Shown here: piece after piece, positions 23,713 through 32,475 of the stretch
Layout: each line of letters opens with the position of its first letter
How positions within the stretch are numbered: the first letter of the stretch is position 1
Program-made: the position numbers and the translations under genes
Source: Streptomyces sp. NBC_00670
GTDB taxonomy: Bacteria > Actinomycetota > Actinomycetes > Streptomycetales > Streptomycetaceae
Assembly: GCF_036226765.1 (NCBI RefSeq)
Contig: NZ_CP109017.1
Span: 1,550,001-1,614,000 of the forward strand
DNA length: 64,000 nt
Direction of reading: 5' to 3'
The notes under the pieces: generated by a model
What the model was told of the DNA's origin: nothing
The model's input: the letters and a program-made list of their open reading frames with translations, nothing else
The model's database searches: none

Positions 23713-24924
23713 TCAGCCGCAGTCGCAACAGGAGCAGCACTCACAGCACTCGCAACAACTGCACGCCTCACAGCAGTCGCAGTCACAGTCGCAGTTGCTG
23801 AGGCACCCCTCCCGCTTCTTGCGCGACCAGGGCCCCTCGTACTCGTCGGCGCAGCACACCTGGCAGGTGCAGCACAGCCCCGTGGCGACCGCGCACCCCG
23901 CGAGCCAGCCCCGCTTCTCCGGCGGCCGCGGCGGCTCCGGCGGCCCGAACGGCGGGGGCCCGTACGGGGACCGCGGCGGGCCGTAGGGCGACTGCGGTAC
24001 CCCGTGCGGGGGCTGCGGCGGGCCGAACGCCCCCCGCGCCTGGCCACCGTGCCCGCCATGCCCGCACGACTCCGTCCCGAACGCCCGGTCCACCGAGCGC
24101 GGCAGTTCGTGCACGAGCAGCAGGTGCGCCAGCGCCGGATCGGTGAACTCCACCTCGCGCAGCGCCAGCCGGATCCCGTGCAGCGCGTCGTCGGCGAGCC
24201 GCCGGGCCTCGGCGGCCGGGGTGCCGGTCGCGGTGAGCGGGTTCCACGCGCCGGTGGCGGCGTCCTGGACCTGGTCCTCGACCGCGTCCAGCAGATGCGC
24301 GAGCCGCCCGAAGAGCCGTCCCGCCTCGGCGAGGGGCTCCGCGTTGGCCGGGCGCCCGGCGAGCAGCGCGGTGTGCGCGAACGCGGCCGCGGTGGCCGTC
24401 TCGGTGGGCTCGGTGACCGTCAGCAGGGGCGTGCCGGGCCCGGCGAGTGCCTCGATGCCGGCCTGCCGCTCCACCGCGTCGACGAGCAGCGCGGTGTCGA
24501 ACCCGACGTCATGTCCGCTGCGGGCGCCCGCGCGCCCCCAGCTCGCGGCGACCCGGCGGGCGGCGACGGCCACCGGCCGGCGGGCCAGCAGCCCGTCCCC
24601 GTCGGCGACGTGGTCGCGCACCTTGGCGGAGGCGAGGACCAGTGAGACCGCGGCGGCGAGCCGGGCGCCCTCGCCGCGGGCGACGGACGCGGTCCGCATG
24701 CCGCGCAGCGGACAGGGCCCCGCGGTGCGCCGCGCCGTGGCGGCGGGCGCGGACTGAGCCTCCGTCAACACCGATATGAGAAGGCCGTCATAATTTGTCG
24801 CGACCCTCGCGAATTGTCCGTGGTCTTGGCGCAGTGCCAGGCACAGCCCGCACAAGTGCGCCATCCACTGATTTCTGAGCCCCTCGCTCAGCCGGTGCCG
24901 GCAGGGGCGAACGATTCCGAACAC
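23713..24924 (-). CDS. DUF5685 protein with cysteine-rich tail
   Basis: This 403-residue protein starts at GTG (MFGIVRPCRHRLSEGLRNQW) with GGGGGAAG upstream. The N-terminal C-x-H and HLCGLCLAL pattern and the all-helical core to residue about 300 match the actinomycete DUF5685 family. A Pro/Gly/Tyr linker follows, then a cluster LCCTCQVCCADEYEG and a final stretch of about 30 residues with 16 Cys, in CDC, CC and ECC patterns. The tail looks like a metallothionein-type metal or Fe-S site. No function is known. The gene diverges from the SepF-like gene across 372 bp. Confidence 0.88.
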   Translation of the reverse strand: MFGIVRPCRHRLSEGLRNQWMAHLCGLCLALRQDHGQFARVATNYDGLLISVLTEAQSAPAATARRTAGPCPLRGMRTASVARGEGARLAAAVSLVLASAKVRDHVADGDGLLARRPVAVAARRVAASWGRAGARSGHDVGFDTALLVDAVERQAGIEALAGPGTPLLTVTEPTETATAAAFAHTALLAGRPANAEPLAEAGRLFGRLAHLLDAVEDQVQDAATGAWNPLTATGTPAAEARRLADDALHGIRLALREVEFTDPALAHLLLVHELPRSVDRAFGTESCGHGGHGGQARGAFGPPQPPHGVPQSPYGPPRSPYGPPPFGPPEPPRPPEKRGWLAGCAVATGLCCTCQVCCADEYEGPWSRKKREGCLSNCDCDCDCCEACSCCECCECCSCCDCG

Positions 24925-25235
24925 GACACTTCCCCCGGTGGTGTGCACGATGTGGAGCGGAAACCGGAAAAACGGCGTTGAGCTGCGGCATCGTACCGGT
25001 TCAAGGTCTCTTCCGGCCCTGCTCCGGACGGGATTCACGCGCTCTTCGGGGGCGCCGTGTCGTTCACTCGTCCGTATCAGCCGTCACCCGGTCGCCGTGA
25101 AGAATCATATTTCACTTCCAGTCAGCACCCGTTTGTGTCGCGACCCTTGGGAAACGCGGGCTCTCGACGAACGCGCTCTGCACCAGTACCGTCACGAAAC
25201 CCCCGCGCGACGTCTATCCCCTTGGCGCTCCCTCC

Positions 25236-25260
25236 GCATCATGGTCGACCATGGGGATGC
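25236..25260. promoter_or_regulatory. Nested palindrome upstream of the SepF-like gene
   Basis: ATGGTCGACCAT (25241-25252) is a perfect 12-bp palindrome, flanked by GCATC on the left and GATGC on the right. It lies 25 bp before the GAAAGGAGG ribosome site. It could be a repressor site or a leader hairpin. The rest of the 372-bp gap 24925-25296 holds no other feature that I can name. Confidence 0.5.
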
Positions 25261-25296
25261 GGAAGGCAGGCAGGACCGCTGTGAAAGGAGGCGTCC

Positions 25297-25734
25297 ATGG
25301 GATCGGTGCGCAAGGCGAGTGCCTGGCTTGGCCTCGTCGACGACAACGATGACGAGCGTTACTACGACGACGACTACGCCGAGGGTCAGGAGTCCGGCGA
25401 TGCCTGGGTCACCGACCCCCGGGTGAAGGTGGCCTCCGAGGCGGCCGAGGACAGAAGCCGCCGGATCGCCACGGTCACCCCGGACAGCTTCCGGGACGCC
25501 CGGGCCATCGGCGAGCTCTTCCGGGACGGCGTCCCGGTCATCATGAACCTCACGGGCATGGAGCCCGCCGACGCCAAGCGCGTGGTGGATTTCGCGGCCG
25601 GGCTCATCTTCGGCCTGCGCGGCTCCATCGACCGCGTCTCGACCCGGGTCTTCCTGCTGACGCCGGCGGACACGGAGATCGTCAGCGGTGAGGCGATGAG
25701 AGGGCCGTCCGACGGCTTCTTCAACCAGAGCTGA
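25297..25734 (+). CDS. SepF-like cell division protein (SflA type)
   Basis: The product is 145 residues with a strong GAAAGGAGG site. An acidic N-terminus ([16 protein letters not shown]) leads to the SepF/DUF552 domain: [60 protein letters not shown] and LTPADTEIV. SepF links FtsZ to the membrane through an N-terminal amphipathic helix ([13 protein letters not shown] fits). Here the gene is not in the division cluster with ftsZ. Streptomyces carries extra paralogues, SflA and SflB, and from memory SflA is SCO1749, in this neighbourhood. The role would be in polar growth or spore control rather than basic division. Confidence 0.9.
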   Translation: MGSVRKASAWLGLVDDNDDERYYDDDYAEGQESGDAWVTDPRVKVASEAAEDRSRRIATVTPDSFRDARAIGELFRDGVPVIMNLTGMEPADAKRVVDFAAGLIFGLRGSIDRVSTRVFLLTPADTEIVSGEAMRGPSDGFFNQS

Positions 25735-25778
25735 GGCAGGGCCGCTCACCGGCGCCCGCGCCCTTTCCGGTGTTCAGG

Positions 25779-26969
25779 TCACCGGAACGCGTCCAGACCG
25801 GTGAGCGCCTTGCCCAGCACGAGCTGGTGCATCTCGACGGTGCCCTCGTAGGTGAGCACCGACTCGAGGTTGGTGGCGTGCCGCATCACGGGGTACTCCA
25901 GCGAGATCCCGTTGGCGCCCAGGATCGTCCGGGCGGTGCGGCAGATCCCGAGGGCCTCGCGCACGTTGTTGAGCTTGCCGAAGCTGACCTGCTCGGGGCG
26001 CAGCCGGCCGGCGTCCAGGCGCCGCCCCAGGTGGTGGGCGAGCAGGATCCCCTTGTGCAGTTCGACCGCCATGTCGGCGAGCTTGGCCTGGGTGAGCTGG
26101 AAGCCCCCGATGGGCCGTCCGAACTGCTCGCGCGTTCGCGCGTACTCCACGGCCGTCTCGAAGCAGGAGCGGGCCGCGCCCATCGCGCCCCAGACGATTC
26201 CGTAACGGGCGTGCGACAGACAGCTCAGCGGGCCGCGCAGCCCGGTCGCCTCCGGCAGTACGGCGTCGGCGGGCAGCCGTACGCCGTCCAGGACGAGTTC
26301 GCTGGTGACGGAGGCGCGCAGCGACCACTTGTGGGTGATCTCGGGGGCCGAGAAGCCGGGGGTGCCGGCCGGGACGAGGAAGCCGCGGATGCCGTCCTCG
26401 GTCTGGGCCCAGACGACGGCGACGCCGGCGACCGAGCCGTTGGTGATCCACATCTTGCGGCCGTCGAGGACCCAGTCGGTGCCGTCCTTGCGGGCGTGGG
26501 TGCGCATGGCGGCGGGGTCGGAGCCGTGGTCGGGCTCGGTGAGCCCGAAGCAGCCGATGACCTCGCCGGTGGCCATCCGGGGCAGCCAGGTCTGCTTCTG
26601 CTCCTCGGAGCCGAAGCGGTGGACGGCGTACATGGCGAGGGAGCCCTGGACGGAGACGAGGGAGCGAATGCCGGAGTCGGCGGCCTCCAGTTCCAGGCAG
26701 GCGAGGCCGTACTGGACGGCGCTCGCGCCGGCGCAGCCGTAGCCGGTGAGCGACATGCCGAGCGCGCCGAGGGCGCCGAGTTCGCGGGCGAGCTCCCGGA
26801 TGCCGGGGAGTTCGCCGTTCTCGTACCACTCGGCGATGTGGGGTGCGATGCGGCGGGCCGTCCAGTTGCGGACGGTGGCCCGGACGGCGAGATCCTCCGC
26901 GGAGAGGAGGTCGTCGAGGCCGAGGGGGTCGGTGGGGTCGAAGGCGGGGGGCTTGGCGGACGCGGACAC
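25779..26969 (-). CDS. Acyl-CoA dehydrogenase (glutaryl-CoA dehydrogenase-like)
   Basis: This 396-residue flavoenzyme starts at GTG with GGAGGAG three bases before it. Visible landmarks are CFGLTEPDHGSDP (FAD binding), WITNGSVAGVAVVWA, ARYGIVWGAMGAARSCFE, TREQFGRPIGGFQLTQAKLA, and TYEGTVEMHQLVLGKALTG with the catalytic Glu. The TEPDHGSDP and YEGT forms match glutaryl-CoA dehydrogenase, which acts in lysine and tryptophan breakdown, but Streptomyces has many paralogues, so the substrate is uncertain. The gene stands alone, with the convergent SepF-like stop 44 bp away; CACCGG and CCGGTG between them make a weak hairpin. Confidence 0.93.
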   Translation of the reverse strand: MSASAKPPAFDPTDPLGLDDLLSAEDLAVRATVRNWTARRIAPHIAEWYENGELPGIRELARELGALGALGMSLTGYGCAGASAVQYGLACLELEAADSGIRSLVSVQGSLAMYAVHRFGSEEQKQTWLPRMATGEVIGCFGLTEPDHGSDPAAMRTHARKDGTDWVLDGRKMWITNGSVAGVAVVWAQTEDGIRGFLVPAGTPGFSAPEITHKWSLRASVTSELVLDGVRLPADAVLPEATGLRGPLSCLSHARYGIVWGAMGAARSCFETAVEYARTREQFGRPIGGFQLTQAKLADMAVELHKGILLAHHLGRRLDAGRLRPEQVSFGKLNNVREALGICRTARTILGANGISLEYPVMRHATNLESVLTYEGTVEMHQLVLGKALTGLDAFR

Positions 26970-27113
26970 GGGCTCCTCCGGCGACGAAAACTAGCAACGC
27001 TAGGAAACAGGTACGGCACGTTAACACCAGGCGGCACCACCCGCGTGGGGGTGAGGCGCGGAAGAGCTCGGGGCGGGTGGGTTGATCGGCGGGTGCGGGT
27101 CGAGTGTGGCCGG

Positions 27114-27323
27114 TCGCGCAGTTCCCCGCGCCCCTTGAAAGCCGGGGGCGCCCCCAGGCTTTTAGGGGGCGCGGGGAACTGCGCGAGCAACCACGACGCA
27201 GCCGCAGCCGCCGCACCGCAGAAGCCCCCGAGCTCTCCCGCGCCTCACCCCACCCACCGAGCCTCCGGGGTCCAAGGGGCAGCGCCCCTTGAAGGGACGG
27301 GAAGGGTAGGGGCGGCGGGGGCG
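27114..27323 (+). repeat. Dispersed hairpin repeat, copy 3, with inverted module A
   Basis: Here module A occurs twice, inverted at 27114-27134 and direct at 27166-27186. The two arms, 27114-27143 and 27157-27186, form a stem of nearly 30 bp. Module B follows at 27262-27323 with hairpin AAGGGGC-AGC-GCCCCTT (27274-27290) and the usual GGGAAGGGTAGGGGCGGCGG tail. It fills most of the 375-bp gap between the dehydrogenase start and the MFS stop. As the MFS gene ends at 27345 on the minus strand, it may also stop that transcript. Confidence 0.8.
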
Positions 27324-27344
27324 AAGAACCCTCCCCCGGCCCCT

Positions 27345-28964
27345 CTACGCCGACACCCTGGACGTCTCCACGCCACGCGGTGCCGGCACCGCACCCTCCG
27401 GCACCGCACCCTCCGCCGGCGTCTCCGCGCACTGCATCGCCCGCGGCAACCGCAACGCCATCACCGCCCCGGCCAGCAGCAACCCCGCGCTCACCAGCAA
27501 CGTCACATGCAACCCATGCACGAACGAGTGACGCGCGGCCTGCCGCAGCAGCTCACCCCGCTCACCCCCGAGCCGCCCGGCCACCGCATACGCCTCCCCC
27601 AGCGAATGCCTTGCCGCCGCCGACGCCCCCGCCGGCACCCCCGGCACGGACGCGAGCCCCGGCGCGTACGCCGCGTTCATCACGCTCCCCAGCAGCGCGA
27701 TCCCGATACCCGCACCGAGCTGGTACGACGTCTCCCCGATCGCCGCCGCACCCCCCGCCTGCTCCACCGGCGCCTCGCTCAGCATCGACTCGTACGCCCC
27801 GAACAGCGTCGTCTCCAGACCGAACCCGAGCAGCAGGAACGCGCCGAGCAGCAGCCCGGGCTCGTCGTGCCCGCCCATCACGGTGAGCGTGAGCACCGCG
27901 CCCGCGGTGAGGCAGAACCCGGCGGCCACGGTGCGCCGGGGCCCGAAGCGGTGCAGCAGCCGGGAGCCCAGCAGCCCCGCCGCCATCGCCGCGAAGGTCA
28001 GCGGCAGCAGCCGCAGCCCCGTCTGCAACGGCGACAGCCCCAGCACGAGCTGCAGATACTGCGCCGCGATCAGCTCCAGGCCCACCAGCGCGAGCATCGC
28101 GAGCACGATGCACCCGACGGACGTGCTGAACGCCGTACGGGCGAACATCCCGAGGTCGACCAGCGGATGCGCCCTGCTCCGCTGCCGCCGCACGAACAGC
28201 ACCAGCAGCACCGCCCCGGCCAGCAGCGGCACCAGGGTGAGCAGGGACAGCGGCGGCTCCCCGCCGCCCAGCCGCTTCACTCCGAACACGGTGCCGAACA
28301 GCCCGGCGGCGGCCATGCACGCGCCGCCCACGTCCCAGGGCCCGTCGCCCTCGCCCCGCGACTCCGGCAGCAGCGCCCGCCCCACCGGCAGGCTGACCAG
28401 CATGAGCGGGATGTTGACGAGGAAGACCGAGCCCCACCAGAAGTGCTCGAGGAGGAAACCGCCGAGCAGCGGTCCGACGGCCGCGCCGACCGCCGCCACC
28501 GCGCTCCACACCCCGATCGCCAGCGCCCGCTCCCGCCGGTCGGGGAAGACCTGGCGGAGCAGGGAGAGCGTGGCCGGCATGATCATGGCGCCGCCGACGC
28601 CGAGCAGGGCGCGCGCGCCGATGAGGACGTGCGCGTCACCGGCGAAGGCCGCGATCGCCGAGGCGAGGCCGAACAACGCGTAGCCGAGCAGCAGGACGCG
28701 TCTGCGGCCGATCCGGTCGCCCAGCGTGCCGAACAGGATCAGCAGCGAGGCGCAGACCAGCGGATAGACGTCGACGATCCAGAGCAGTTCGATCGCGCCG
28801 GGTTCGAGGTCCTCGGTGACGGCCGGTACCGCGACGTGCAGCACGGTGGCGTCGACGGCGACGAGCAGCAGGCTGACGCAGAGGACGACGAGGACGACCC
28901 AGCGGTTGGCACCCGCCCCGGGCTCCCGACGGCATCGCACGGCGGCCGTGGTCGTCCCGGACAT
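27345..28964 (-). CDS. MFS drug exporter, DHA2 (QacA/SmvA-like) family
   Basis: The product is 539 residues with 14 predicted membrane segments, the DHA2 size. Motif A reads LFGTLGDRIGRRRVLLLG. Helix 1 has VDATVLHVAVPAV with an Asp, and WIVDVYPLVCASLLI follows as in QacA and SmvA proteins that export cationic drugs. ARALLGVGGAMIMPATLSLL fits motif B. The ATG is preceded by GGGAGG. No regulator lies beside it: the upstream gene is a divergent mannosyltransferase. The natural substrate is unknown; proton antiport of toxic cations or dyes is family knowledge. Confidence 0.93.
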   Translation of the reverse strand: MSGTTTAAVRCRREPGAGANRWVVLVVLCVSLLLVAVDATVLHVAVPAVTEDLEPGAIELLWIVDVYPLVCASLLILFGTLGDRIGRRRVLLLGYALFGLASAIAAFAGDAHVLIGARALLGVGGAMIMPATLSLLRQVFPDRRERALAIGVWSAVAAVGAAVGPLLGGFLLEHFWWGSVFLVNIPLMLVSLPVGRALLPESRGEGDGPWDVGGACMAAAGLFGTVFGVKRLGGGEPPLSLLTLVPLLAGAVLLVLFVRRQRSRAHPLVDLGMFARTAFSTSVGCIVLAMLALVGLELIAAQYLQLVLGLSPLQTGLRLLPLTFAAMAAGLLGSRLLHRFGPRRTVAAGFCLTAGAVLTLTVMGGHDEPGLLLGAFLLLGFGLETTLFGAYESMLSEAPVEQAGGAAAIGETSYQLGAGIGIALLGSVMNAAYAPGLASVPGVPAGASAAARHSLGEAYAVAGRLGGERGELLRQAARHSFVHGLHVTLLVSAGLLLAGAVMALRLPRAMQCAETPAEGAVPEGAVPAPRGVETSRVSA

Positions 28965-29226
28965 GTACGTACCTCCCAGATGGTTCCTCGCATCGGCGGA
29001 TCCACGGGGTGGGGACGTCCCCGCGGGGCTGCGGCCCGAGGGAGTGGTGCTCCGTGGGGCCCACGCAACGATGCGAGTGAGCCGCCAGAGTACGCGAGTT
29101 CCGGCCGGTGGCCAGTGGCGGACCCCTCACGTTCACGCGTGATGCGTGTGGTGTACACCACGCTCTCGTGCGGCTGAGGGGGCGAAGGGGCCCGGCCGGT
29201 CCCGGCCGGCGTCGATAATCGAGCGC

Positions 29227-30384
29227 GTGACCGATCTTGCTCTGCGTACGGTGCCGACACGGTTGGAGGGGCGGCTGCCCGCCCTGCTCGGGTACGCCGC
29301 CGTGCGCGCGCTGGGCCTGCTGGCGCTCGCGCTGGTGAGCGCCGCGCACGGCGCGGACCCGCGCACACTGCTGTCCGCGCGCTGGGACTCGCTCTGGTAC
29401 ACCCGGGTCGCGGAGCTGGGGTACGGCTACGAGGTGCGGCTGCCCAATGGCGACGTCCACTCCAACCTCGCCTTCTTCCCGCTGCTGCCCTGGCTGGAGC
29501 GGCTCGGCGCGGCCCTGACCCCGCTGTCGTACGCCGACGCGGGGCTGCTGGTGAGCGCGCTGGCCTCGCTCGCCGCGGCCGGCGGCATCCAAGCCGTGAC
29601 GGCGCGGGTGTACGGCGGGCGGGCGGCCCTGTGCGCGGTGCTGCTGTGGGCGGTGCTGCCGGTGGGGATCGTGCAGTCGATGGCGTACAGCGAGTCGCTG
29701 TTCACCGCGCTGGCCGCCTGGTCGCTGTACGCGGTGCTGACCGGCCGCTGGGCCGGTGCGGGCGTCCTGGCCCTGCTGGCGGGGCTGACCCGGCCGGTGG
29801 GTCTTGCGGTGGTGGCCGCGGTGTGGGCGGCGGCGGCCGGGTCCTGCCTGCGGGAGCGGCGCGAGGGCGGGGCCGGTCCCCGCGTTCCGGCGGCACGGCT
29901 GCTCGGGGTGGTGCTGGCGCCGCTGGGGGCGGCGGGTTACGTCCTGTGGGTCGGGCACCGCACGGGCGGCGGGCCGTTCGGTTACCTCGACGTCCAGGCG
30001 GGCTGGCGCAACGGCTTCGACGGCGGGTACGCCTTCGCCCGCTTCGTCGGCGACAAGTTCACGTCGTTCCCCGCCGCCCTGGCCGGTCTGGGGCTGCTGG
30101 TCGGAGTCGCTCTGGTGGTGTGGCTGTACGTGACGTGCGTACGGCAGCGCCAGCCACTGCCGCTGCTGGTCTACGCGGGGGTGGTGACCGCGCTGGCGCT
30201 GTGCGCGTCGAGCTACTTCGGCTCCAAGCCGCGGCTGCTGCTGCCCGCCTTCCCACTGCTGCTGCCGCTCGCCCGGGCCCTGGCCGCCTGGCGTCCGCGC
30301 AGGTCGGCGACGGTGCTGGGGGTGGTCGCGGTGGCGTCCGCGGTCTACGGGGCGGTGTGGCTGAACGGTTCCGGGCCGCCGTGA
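29227..30384 (+). CDS. PIG-V-like polytopic mannosyltransferase
   Basis: This 385-residue membrane protein starts at GTG (MTDLALRTVP), with no clear ribosome site. ARWDSLWYTRVAELGYGYEV, just after the first helix, matches the WD-x(2)-Y/F-xxIAxxGY pattern of the PIG-V and related GT-C mannosyltransferases, where the Asp faces the lipid-linked donor. ALLAGLTRPVGL and about nine further hydrophobic segments follow. The likely donor is polyprenyl-phosphate-mannose and the acceptor a glycolipid or protein. The gene stands alone between a divergent exporter and a PAP2 phosphatase gene. Start choice is uncertain by a few codons. Confidence 0.85.
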   Translation: MTDLALRTVPTRLEGRLPALLGYAAVRALGLLALALVSAAHGADPRTLLSARWDSLWYTRVAELGYGYEVRLPNGDVHSNLAFFPLLPWLERLGAALTPLSYADAGLLVSALASLAAAGGIQAVTARVYGGRAALCAVLLWAVLPVGIVQSMAYSESLFTALAAWSLYAVLTGRWAGAGVLALLAGLTRPVGLAVVAAVWAAAAGSCLRERREGGAGPRVPAARLLGVVLAPLGAAGYVLWVGHRTGGGPFGYLDVQAGWRNGFDGGYAFARFVGDKFTSFPAALAGLGLLVGVALVVWLYVTCVRQRQPLPLLVYAGVVTALALCASSYFGSKPRLLLPAFPLLLPLARALAAWRPRRSATVLGVVAVASAVYGAVWLNGSGPP

Positions 30385-30645
30385 CCGTCCCTCGGGCCGC
30401 CCCGACCGGCCTCGAACGGCTCAATGAGCGCCCGGGGAATTCCGGCCGATGATTCGGTGAACGAATTGAATACGGGCGCATAACCGGAACGCCCGAAGAT
30501 CAAAGGAAATGAAGGGGAGACCGGGCTTCCGATCAGGAATTACACAGAAAATAAGCCTCCGCTGAGAGGAATCCCACATCACATCGTCATCACAAACCCG
30601 GTGATAGTGCGGGGACGGCAGCTCACTCGCTGTAACGTCGATTGA

Positions 30646-31713
30646 GTGCGTACCGAAGCAATGCTGACCCGTCTGGACGGGCTGTTCGCGCGGCTCGACC
30701 GTGAGCCGGAGCGGCCGGTCCACATCGACGTGCCGAGGATGAGCCGGCACCGCGTGGTCCTCTTCGCCGGGACGCTCGCCTTCTACGGGGCGATCGTGTG
30801 GGCCGTGGTGATCACCTCCTGGCTGGTGCGGCTCGACTGGCAGGTCATGTTCTTCCGGCCGTACCAGCAGTGGCCCGAGATCCACGCGTTCCTGGACTAC
30901 TACGTGGTGCTGGGCCAGCGCGGCCCCACGGCGGTGATGGTGGCGTCCTGGCTGGGCTGGCGCTCCTGGCGGCAGCACACCCTGCGCCCGCTGCTCACGC
31001 TGGGCGCGGCGCTGCTGCTGCTGAACGCCACGGTCGGCGCCGCCAAGTACGGCATGGGACGGCTCGGACCGCACTACGCGACCGCCATCGGCTCCAACGA
31101 GATGTGGCGCGGCGGCGACATATTTCCCTCCGGGCACACCGCCAACGCCGTGGTGACCTGGGGCATCCTGGCCTATCTCGCCTCCACCCCGCGGGCCCGG
31201 CGCTGGCTCTCCGCGCTGTCGGCGGTGACCTCGCTCGGGGTCGGTCTGACCACCGTCTATCTCGGTACGCACTGGCTGAGCGACGTGGTGCTGGGCTGGA
31301 CGGCAGGGCTGCTGATCCTGCTGGGGCTGCCGTGGTGCGAGCCGCTGATCGCCCGCGCCGAGGCGTTCATCCTGGACCTGCGGGACCGCTGGCGCAGCCG
31401 CCTCCTGGGCCCCGCACCGGCGCCGGCGCCCGCCGCGCCCCCTGCTCCGGCTCCGGCCGCCTCCCCCACCCCGGTCGCCCCGGTGGCCACTCCGGCGCCG
31501 CAGGCGGCCCGTACGGCCGACGAGATCGATCCCCCGGCCCGGGAGACCGTCGCCACGCGCGCGTCCCGCGCACCGGCGTACCTGGCGCCGGGGCCGCACA
31601 CCGCGCGCTCCGAGCGCACGCCGGTCACCCCGGCGGGCAGCCGCCGCCCGCCGCACTCGGACCGCTCGCCGCGCGCCGCCGCCGGCTCGGCCCGCCCGCT
31701 CGGCGGCAACTGA
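30646..31713 (+). CDS. PAP2-superfamily membrane phosphatase
   Basis: The product has 355 residues. The membrane domain (to about residue 250) carries the three PAP2 motifs: KYGMGRLGP, FPSGHTAN and TVYLGTHWLSDVVLG. These give a His-nucleophile acid phosphatase that acts on phosphatidate, undecaprenyl-diphosphate or related lipids. The last 110 residues are Pro/Ala-rich and likely disordered. GTG 30646 is chosen as start; TAACGT ends seven bases before it, which fits a leaderless transcript, and an ATG 15 bp downstream is the alternative. The 260-bp region upstream is AT-rich for this genome and holds no gene. Confidence 0.88.
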   Translation: MRTEAMLTRLDGLFARLDREPERPVHIDVPRMSRHRVVLFAGTLAFYGAIVWAVVITSWLVRLDWQVMFFRPYQQWPEIHAFLDYYVVLGQRGPTAVMVASWLGWRSWRQHTLRPLLTLGAALLLLNATVGAAKYGMGRLGPHYATAIGSNEMWRGGDIFPSGHTANAVVTWGILAYLASTPRARRWLSALSAVTSLGVGLTTVYLGTHWLSDVVLGWTAGLLILLGLPWCEPLIARAEAFILDLRDRWRSRLLGPAPAPAPAAPPAPAPAASPTPVAPVATPAPQAARTADEIDPPARETVATRASRAPAYLAPGPHTARSERTPVTPAGSRRPPHSDRSPRAAAGSARPLGGN

Positions 31714-31753
31714 CCGTAACGGGGCGCGGGGCGACCGGCAGGGGCCCGGGTGC

Positions 31754-31969
31754 TCAGCCCTTCCAGCAGCGCGTCACGGTGCCGTCCGCCACCTCGAAGT
31801 TCAGCCGTCCGGCGCGGTACTCCATCGTGATGACCGTGCCCGGCGCCAGGGACCGCACGGTGGTCCAGCCGCGCTCCCGGGCCAGCCGCTCGGCCTGCGC
31901 CGCCTCCTGGCCGACGTACGCCTCCGGGGAGTCGTGGGGTTCCGCGGGGGGTGTGGGAATGGGTGCCAT
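31754..31969 (-). CDS. I78-family proteinase inhibitor
   Basis: The 71-residue product starts at ATG (MAPIPTPPAEP). The family core is visible: ERGWTTVRSLAPGTVITMEY, then RAGRLNFEVADGTVTRCWKG at the C-terminus. The family includes the Aspergillus elastase inhibitor. No signal peptide is seen, so it may be intracellular, unlike secreted fungal members. Targets are subtilisin- or elastase-like serine proteases by family knowledge. It is convergent with the PAP2 gene. Confidence 0.9.
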   Translation of the reverse strand: MAPIPTPPAEPHDSPEAYVGQEAAQAERLARERGWTTVRSLAPGTVITMEYRAGRLNFEVADGTVTRCWKG

Positions 31970-32475
31970 ACGGCCACGGTAGGCGGCGCCGTCCGTCCGG
32001 GGGAAGCGGAGGCCGTGCCCAGGAGAATCCGGCCGGGCCCTCCGATGCCGACGGCCCCTGACGCTCCGTACGTTCCCCGCCGGTCACGCTTCTGTCACAG
32101 GACAACGACACGCGTTTCGGCCCAACCGGTTCACTCGAACGAGCGGTTTCACAGCCTTCGGGCCACCCGTCGAACGTAATTCCGCACCGACTTCCGCGAT
32201 GCCGGGGCCGCCCCCGAAAAGCCATTCGGAATACCCGCACGGAAGTACGGGCACCACCCCCGCCGCACGCTTTTTCCCGCCGATACCGCGCTCCGCCGCG
32301 GAACCCGGCACGCCATGGGAAATACACGGTTCCCGCACAGGACCGCCGCACGCCCCCTGTCGCGGCCGGGGGCGGCGCGCCATCATGGCCGTGCTCGTGG
32401 ACACCCCGCGCGAGCACCACCGGCCGGGGCGGCGGGCACGGCAAGCCCGGAGCGCGACGGCGGAGGGGCAGGCGA
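31970..32475. other. Intergenic region upstream of ctaD, no gene seen
   Basis: These 506 bp separate the divergent I78 inhibitor and ctaD genes. Frames across it are short or show no codon bias. It must hold both promoters, but I see no hexamer pair good enough to mark, and no strong hairpin. The part near 32080-32300 is less GC-rich than the flanks. Confidence 0.6.

Noticed and set aside
30509..30565. 18-codon frame starting MKGRPGF in the gap before the PAP2 gene
   Set aside because: AGGAA touches the ATG with no usable spacing, and the peptide is too short to judge.
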